Below, piece after piece: positions 52,012-64,000 of a stretch of 64,000 nucleotides of DNA (positions within the stretch are counted from its first letter, which is position 1; every line of letters begins with the position of its first letter). Made by a program: the position numbers and the translations under genes. The notes under the pieces are model-generated. The model was not told the origin of the DNA. It worked only from the letters and a program-made list of their open reading frames with translations, and ran no database searches. The stretch is from Aquila chrysaetos chrysaetos (taxonomy: Eukaryota; Chordata; Aves; Accipitriformes; Accipitridae), in contig NW_024470392.1 in the NCBI RefSeq assembly GCF_900496995.4, positions 117,668 through 181,667 of the forward strand, given 5' to 3'.

Positions 52012-52310
52012 TCACAGAATCATAAAATGGTTTAGGGTCGGAAAGGACCTTTAAATGTCATCTAGTCCAACCCTGCTGCCATGAGCAGGGACATCTTTAA
52101 CTAGATCAGGTTGCTCAGAGCCCCATCCAGCCTGACCTTGAATGTTTCCAGGGATGGGGCATCTACCACCTCTCCGGGCAACCTCTGCCAGTGTCTCACC
52201 ACCCTCAGTGTAAAAAATTTCTTCCTTAGATCTAGTTGGAATCTCCCCTCTTTAAGTTTAAAACCATTAACCCTTGTCCTATTGCTACAAGATGAGCAAG
52301 GTGCCAATCC
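52012..52310 (-). mobile_element. CR1 LINE 3' fragment
   Basis: Begins ATCACAGAATCATAAAATGG and continues with GGAAAGGACCTTTAAATGTC, TCTAGTCCAACCC and the block ending in GTCCTATTGCTACAAGATGAG, the reverse complement of the avian CR1 3' end. It is a 5'-truncated copy in minus orientation, less diverged than the one in DMA intron 2. Confidence 0.9.
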
Positions 52311-52599
52311 TCCCTCTGTGCCCCTTCCACCAGCAAGGCAAAGCGTCCCTGCCCTAACCCAAACAGCCCTGCCTTTGTCACCACGTCCTCTCGCACAGCC
52401 ACAGCGCAACCTCCAGCAGTGGCTACGACGATCACGCTCTGCCAACCCAGCTGCCCGCCCTCAAACCCTGCCTGCTCAGCGCTTGCCCGCACAAAGAGTC
52501 CTTTGACTGTGGCCAGCCCCGCCTTGGCGGGCTTCACAGCTGCGCAAACGGTCGTTCCACCCTAAAAGCGTGTTTTGGGGGGACATTTTTACCACAGAA

Positions 52600-53790
52600 G
52601 CCTGCCTACTCCTCATGGACAGAGCACCAGCGGCTGCCCCGCTTCAGTCTCCCCCCTGAGGGGGAAGGGGACGCCGCGGCTGGGCGTACGACTGCCTGCT
52701 CACCTCGGCCGGCGGTGCCCTCGCTCTAACGGCAGCCCCGAGCGCCGCTGCCCGCCGGGGAAAGGGAGCGGCACGGGCGGCGGCTGGGACCGGCCCGGCG
52801 CCCCCCAGCGACCGTTACCGACATTGTCCCTCACACAGCCGCCGCTTCCCGCTCTTTTCTCCCCCATCATGCGGCTGCCGCTTGCCCCCCTTTTCTCACC
52901 CCTCAGGCTGCTGCCGCTTCCCGCCCTTTTCTCCCCTCACGTTGCTGCCGCTTCCCACCCTTTTCTCCCCCCCTCACGCTGCTGCCGCTTCCCGCCCTTT
53001 TCTCCCCCCCTCACGCTGCTGCCGCTTCCCGCCCTTTTCTCCCCCCCTCACGCTGCTGCCGCTTCCCGCTCTTTTCTCCCCCATCATGCGGCTGCCGCTT
53101 CCCACCCTTTTCTCCCCCCTCAGGCTGCTCCCGCTTCCTGCCCTTTTCTCTGCTCACGTTGCTGCCACTTCCCACCCTTTTCTCCCCTCACACTGCTGCC
53201 GCTTCCCTCTCTTTTCTCCACTCATGCGGCTGCCGCTTCCCGCCCTTTTCCCCGCCTCACACTGCTGCCGCTTCCCTCTCTTTTCTCCACTCATGCGGCT
53301 GCCGCTTCCCGCCCTTTTCTCACCCCTCAGGCTGCTACCACTTCCCGCCCTTTTCTCACCCCTCAGCCACTCTCGCTTCCTGCCCTTTTTCTCCCCTCAC
53401 TCTGCCGCTGCTTCCCGCCCTTTTCTCCCCTCATGGGGCTGCCGCTTCCCACCCTTTTCTCCCCCCTCATGCTGCTGCTGCTTCCCGCCCTTTTCTCCCC
53501 TCACCTTCCTACTGCTTCCCGCCCTTTTCTCACCCCTCAGCCACTCTCGCTTCCTGCCCTTTTTCTCCCCTCACTCTGCCGCTGCTTCCCGCCCTTTTCT
53601 CCCCTCATGGGGCTGCCGCTTCCCACCCTTTTCACCCACTTATGCTGCTGGCACTTCCCACCCTTTCCTCCCCTCATGCTGCTGCCACTTCACACCCTTT
53701 TCTCCCCCCTCACTCTGCTGCTGCTTCCCGCCCTTTTCCCCCCTCATGCTGCTGCCGCTTCCCTGCCTTTGGCTGCCTCCCACCCCATGT
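52600..53790. repeat. CpG-rich block followed by 36-37 bp minisatellite
   Basis: 52600-52830 is CpG-rich and could be a small promoter island, though no gene could be attached to it. From about 52840 to 53790 there are roughly 25 copies of a unit reading CTTCCCGCCCTTTTCTCCCC followed by a CCTCACGCTGCTGCCG-type segment. The unit length of 36-37 gives long artefactual open frames. Confidence 0.85.
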
Positions 53791-54880
53791 TCCTACCCAT
53801 AACAGATGATGGTGCAGGCTCCGTGCCAGTGGAATGTCCGTACTGCCAAACGAGGGAAAGTGGAGGGCAGAGGCTGGCATCAAAGTTATGTGAGCAGGGT
53901 AACGGGTCTCTGACAAGAAGCAGGAAGCATTAGGGGGTCTGAGGGGGGAAGGAGAGCAGTTGGCATTGGGTGGTGGTTTGGTGATGGTGGCTGGTAGTTT
54001 TGGGCATGGTGGGAGTAGGGCCTGTCAGGGCAAACTGGAGCCAGGAGGGAGATGTGGATTTGGGAGGGATGTGGGGTGTGGCAGGTGGGAAAGGCTCTGT
54101 GGTAGCCAGCCACGACCAAGCACAGGCAGATCCACGGGCAAGAGCTGAGAGGAACAAGAGGCGCCGGCATGAGGAGTGGGAAAAGGTGAGCACAAGAGGG
54201 TTATGGGTGCTTCTCTCCGGCAAGAGCCAGGTTCCCAGCCATCGCATGGGGCTGCCAGAAACTTGTTTGGTATTAAAGCAGCATTCAGTCACAGCAGTGT
54301 TTGTCAGCTGGAGAAAACACCCCAGTCACCTTAGCAAACCCAGACCAGAAGGCTGCTCACCCTCCAGAGGGTTTACACCACCTTGTTCCCCCTCTTCCCC
54401 TTGGGTGTGGGGTTTACCTGGTCCACCACAGAGGGATCCCCTCAAATCCCATCCATGTGGATGAAGACCAAGAGCCTCCATTTCAGACAGCTCCTGCTTG
54501 AGCTGAAATCCCCACAGAGCCGCAGTTCCAGGGGACTGAGAGTCTCCTGTGTTTTCCCCAGAGCTCTTTTTTTTTTTTTTTTTTTTTTTTGTCATGGCTT
54601 TTCTTTTTAGCTTGCAAGACTTCTGTTAGGAGCTGTTGAGAAGCATTTTGTGGCCCGGATGTTCTGCAGCTCCTTCTGGACCGAGCAGCCTATTTGCAGG
54701 TGCGTTTACTAGCGGTGGATTTACGTGCATGTGTGTTTATTCTCCACTTTCTCCCCAGGATGGGAACTCATCTCTATATGGAGGAATTTCATGAAGGAGG
54801 AAATCACATAGGTAAGCTAGGGGAAAACAATAGAAAGGAAACAAACAAAAAAATAACCGACCCCCAAAAAGCAGCAAAAT
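53790..54880. other. Intergenic DNA between class II array and COL11A2, part 2
   Basis: No gene recognised. Contains a T-run of about 22 bases near 54569-54590. A few short open frames have no domain. Confidence 0.4.
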
Positions 54881-55340
54881 TATAGATGATATATTACAAT
54901 ACAACTTAAAAAATTACTTACAAAACATTATACAGGCCGCCGGCTCACCACCAGGGGGCACACCTCTGCTTTTTAAGAAAACTAAAAAGCAAAGACCGGT
55001 GCCCCTTTAAATTTCTTTTTATCGGACGGCACCAAGAAAATAATTTTTTACTTTTTTTTTTTTTTCCTCCCCTCCCTCCTCCCCCAAGCACTGGGCTGGG
55101 TTAATCTCCATGCAGAAATTCACTTGTTTTTTTGGGGAAATCCAAAATTACGCCGCAGGGACCAGTATTGATGGTTGTATCCACTCCTTTAAATAATATA
55201 ATTAATTTAAAAAATAAAAAACACAGTAAAAACACAATGTCCTTCTTCCTTACTTCCTTCCACGAGCTAGGGATAGGCTTTGTCGGAGGCTTTTTAAACA
55301 CGCCCTTTGTAAGAGGGGTGATTTGCAATGACTGGAGGTA
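54880..55340. promoter_or_regulatory. AT-rich island with a CTCF-like site
   Basis: This stretch is markedly AT-rich in an otherwise GC-rich window. At 54948-54963 it contains CCACCAGGGGGCAC, a good match to the CTCF core. It lies between the class II array and the 3' end of COL11A2, where a domain boundary would be placed. No coding sequence is seen. The following 55340-56047 shows nothing recognisable. Confidence 0.5.
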
Positions 55341-56047
55341 GGACTGAGGACAGGGACTGGAACCCTTTTGAGCTAATGGGTGCAGCAGGGAAGAGAAGTA
55401 GCACCTTGATGGGAGAGGCAAGTTTTTTTCAAATTAATTAGCCTTGATTAGCAGAGTAGCAAAGTCAAGTGGCCACTCCACCTATATGAGTCAGGCTGGG
55501 CCAGACTACAGAGCCCAGGTAGGTCGGTGCATTGTCAGGGGTGGACTGTTGCTGTTGCTGTGGGGTTGCATACAATGAGGGTAACGCTCCTGGGAACAGA
55601 TGCGTCCCTGGGTCCATTCCCTTCTGACCCCGAGAGACTGGCTTTGAAGCACGAGGGTTGCCGTGGTGCGAATCCACACACGCAGAGAGGTATGAGAGCT
55701 CTCTTGGTGCTAATCCCAAACACGTGCTAGCGGTGCTTGACCAGCCTGCCAGCGTCATCCCGGGCTTGCTCGCCACGTTAGGCTTTAAAACCCTCCGGCT
55801 CTCCAGGCAGAGAGCAAACCTGAGTACTGTTCCCTCTGCTTGATGGGTGTGCTCCTCGAGGGGTTCCCCCTGGGGTGGTGGGGCCTGTGGGGGAGCATGG
55901 AATATAAGCCCTGGGAATGCTGGGAAAGAGCAGTGGGATTCAGAGGAAGATACGGGGAGGAAGGGAGCACTGCTGGGCGCCAAGGGAGGTAGCCAGTGGA
56001 TCTGTTAAAAATTTTCCTCTCTGTCTCTCTACATATTAAAATATAGA

Positions 56048-56053
56048 TTTATT
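56048..56053 (-). terminator. COL11A2: COL11A2 polyadenylation signal
   Basis: AATAAA on the minus strand, 251 bases beyond the COL11A2 stop codon. Confidence 0.8.
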
Positions 56054-56303
56054 CTAAGCGTTAAAGTCTCTTTGGCATCTCTCCAGACCCTGGCCCCCAT
56101 GGGGGTGGCAGCGGCAGCGTGTCGGTCTCGGTGCTTGTGGGCAGGGTTGGCACCTCGGCTCCTCGCAGCAGCGGGTGGGTGACATGATGCGAGGGCGAGG
56201 TGGGTCCTGCTGCTTCGCTGCTCGGAGGCGGTGGGGGGATGCAAGGAGGCAAGGTTTGCCCCACTGGAGGCCAGGGTGTGGCAGGGAGGGTGACGGTTTG
56301 GTC

Positions 56304-63818
<7,515 letters not shown>

Positions 63819-64000
63819 CTGGAGGAGGGATGAAAAAGGGGCAGGGGGCGAGTTTCAGCACCAGGAGTAACTTTTGAGTAAGTCAAGAGTAGCCTGGGAG
63901 TAGCAGTGCGTCCCTGAGGAGGGACGGAGGGGGGGTGAGGAGGGAGTGGGGGGGGGGCCGATGAGGACAAGAGGAGGGGGAAAGGGAGAGCGGACTCGAG

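Noticed and set aside
52882-53933. Pro/Phe/Ser-rich open frames of 216-452 residues
   Set aside because: Produced by a 36-37 bp pyrimidine-rich minisatellite; no domain, no splice signals, no polyadenylation signal.

Overview
The window is bird genomic DNA from a GC-rich, repeat-packed chromosome that carries the classical MHC class II region. It is a bird because of CR1 LINE fragments, minisatellite-filled introns and two tandem DMB genes. Head-to-head class II B/A dyads lie beside COL11A2, an arrangement I recall from wading birds such as ibis and stork rather than from the chicken. The species call is inference only.

Layout, left to right. (1) 1-6.6 kb: degenerate repeat, then RNF225-like (membrane RING protein, minus) and RPS5 (minus), a gene pair that is also adjacent in human chromosome 19q13. 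(2) 6.6-8.4 kb: GC-rich promoter sequence and a 16-bp minisatellite. (3) 8.4-20.7 kb: DMB2, DMB1 and DMA, all minus, encoding the peptide-exchange factor of class II loading. Their introns are swollen by tandem repeats. DMB1 looks damaged or unusual. (4) 22.3-31.7 kb: CpG island and BRD2 (plus), complete, 12 coding exons. (5) 32.0-47.0 kb: three divergent DAB (beta, minus) / DAA (alpha, plus) dyads in an almost identical tandem array with a period of about 5.35 kb. (6) 47.1-56.0 kb: intergenic DNA with class II X-box-like motifs, a CTCF-like site, a CR1 copy and a minisatellite. (7) 56.0-64.0 kb: the 3' part of COL11A2 (minus), running off the right edge.

From DMB to COL11A2 the gene order and strands match the human class II region (DMB-, DMA-, BRD2+, class II genes, COL11A2-). 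The left side does not: instead of TAP/PSMB or class I genes there are RPS5 and RNF225.

Function: DAA and DAB form the peptide-presenting heterodimer, and DMA with DMB edits its peptide in endosomes. Candidate X/Y promoter modules (RFX/CIITA type) are visible upstream of DMB2, DMA and the dyads. BRD2, RPS5, RNF225 and COL11A2 are framework genes with unrelated jobs. Exon borders below were placed by splice signals, phase and family homology; no transcript data were available.
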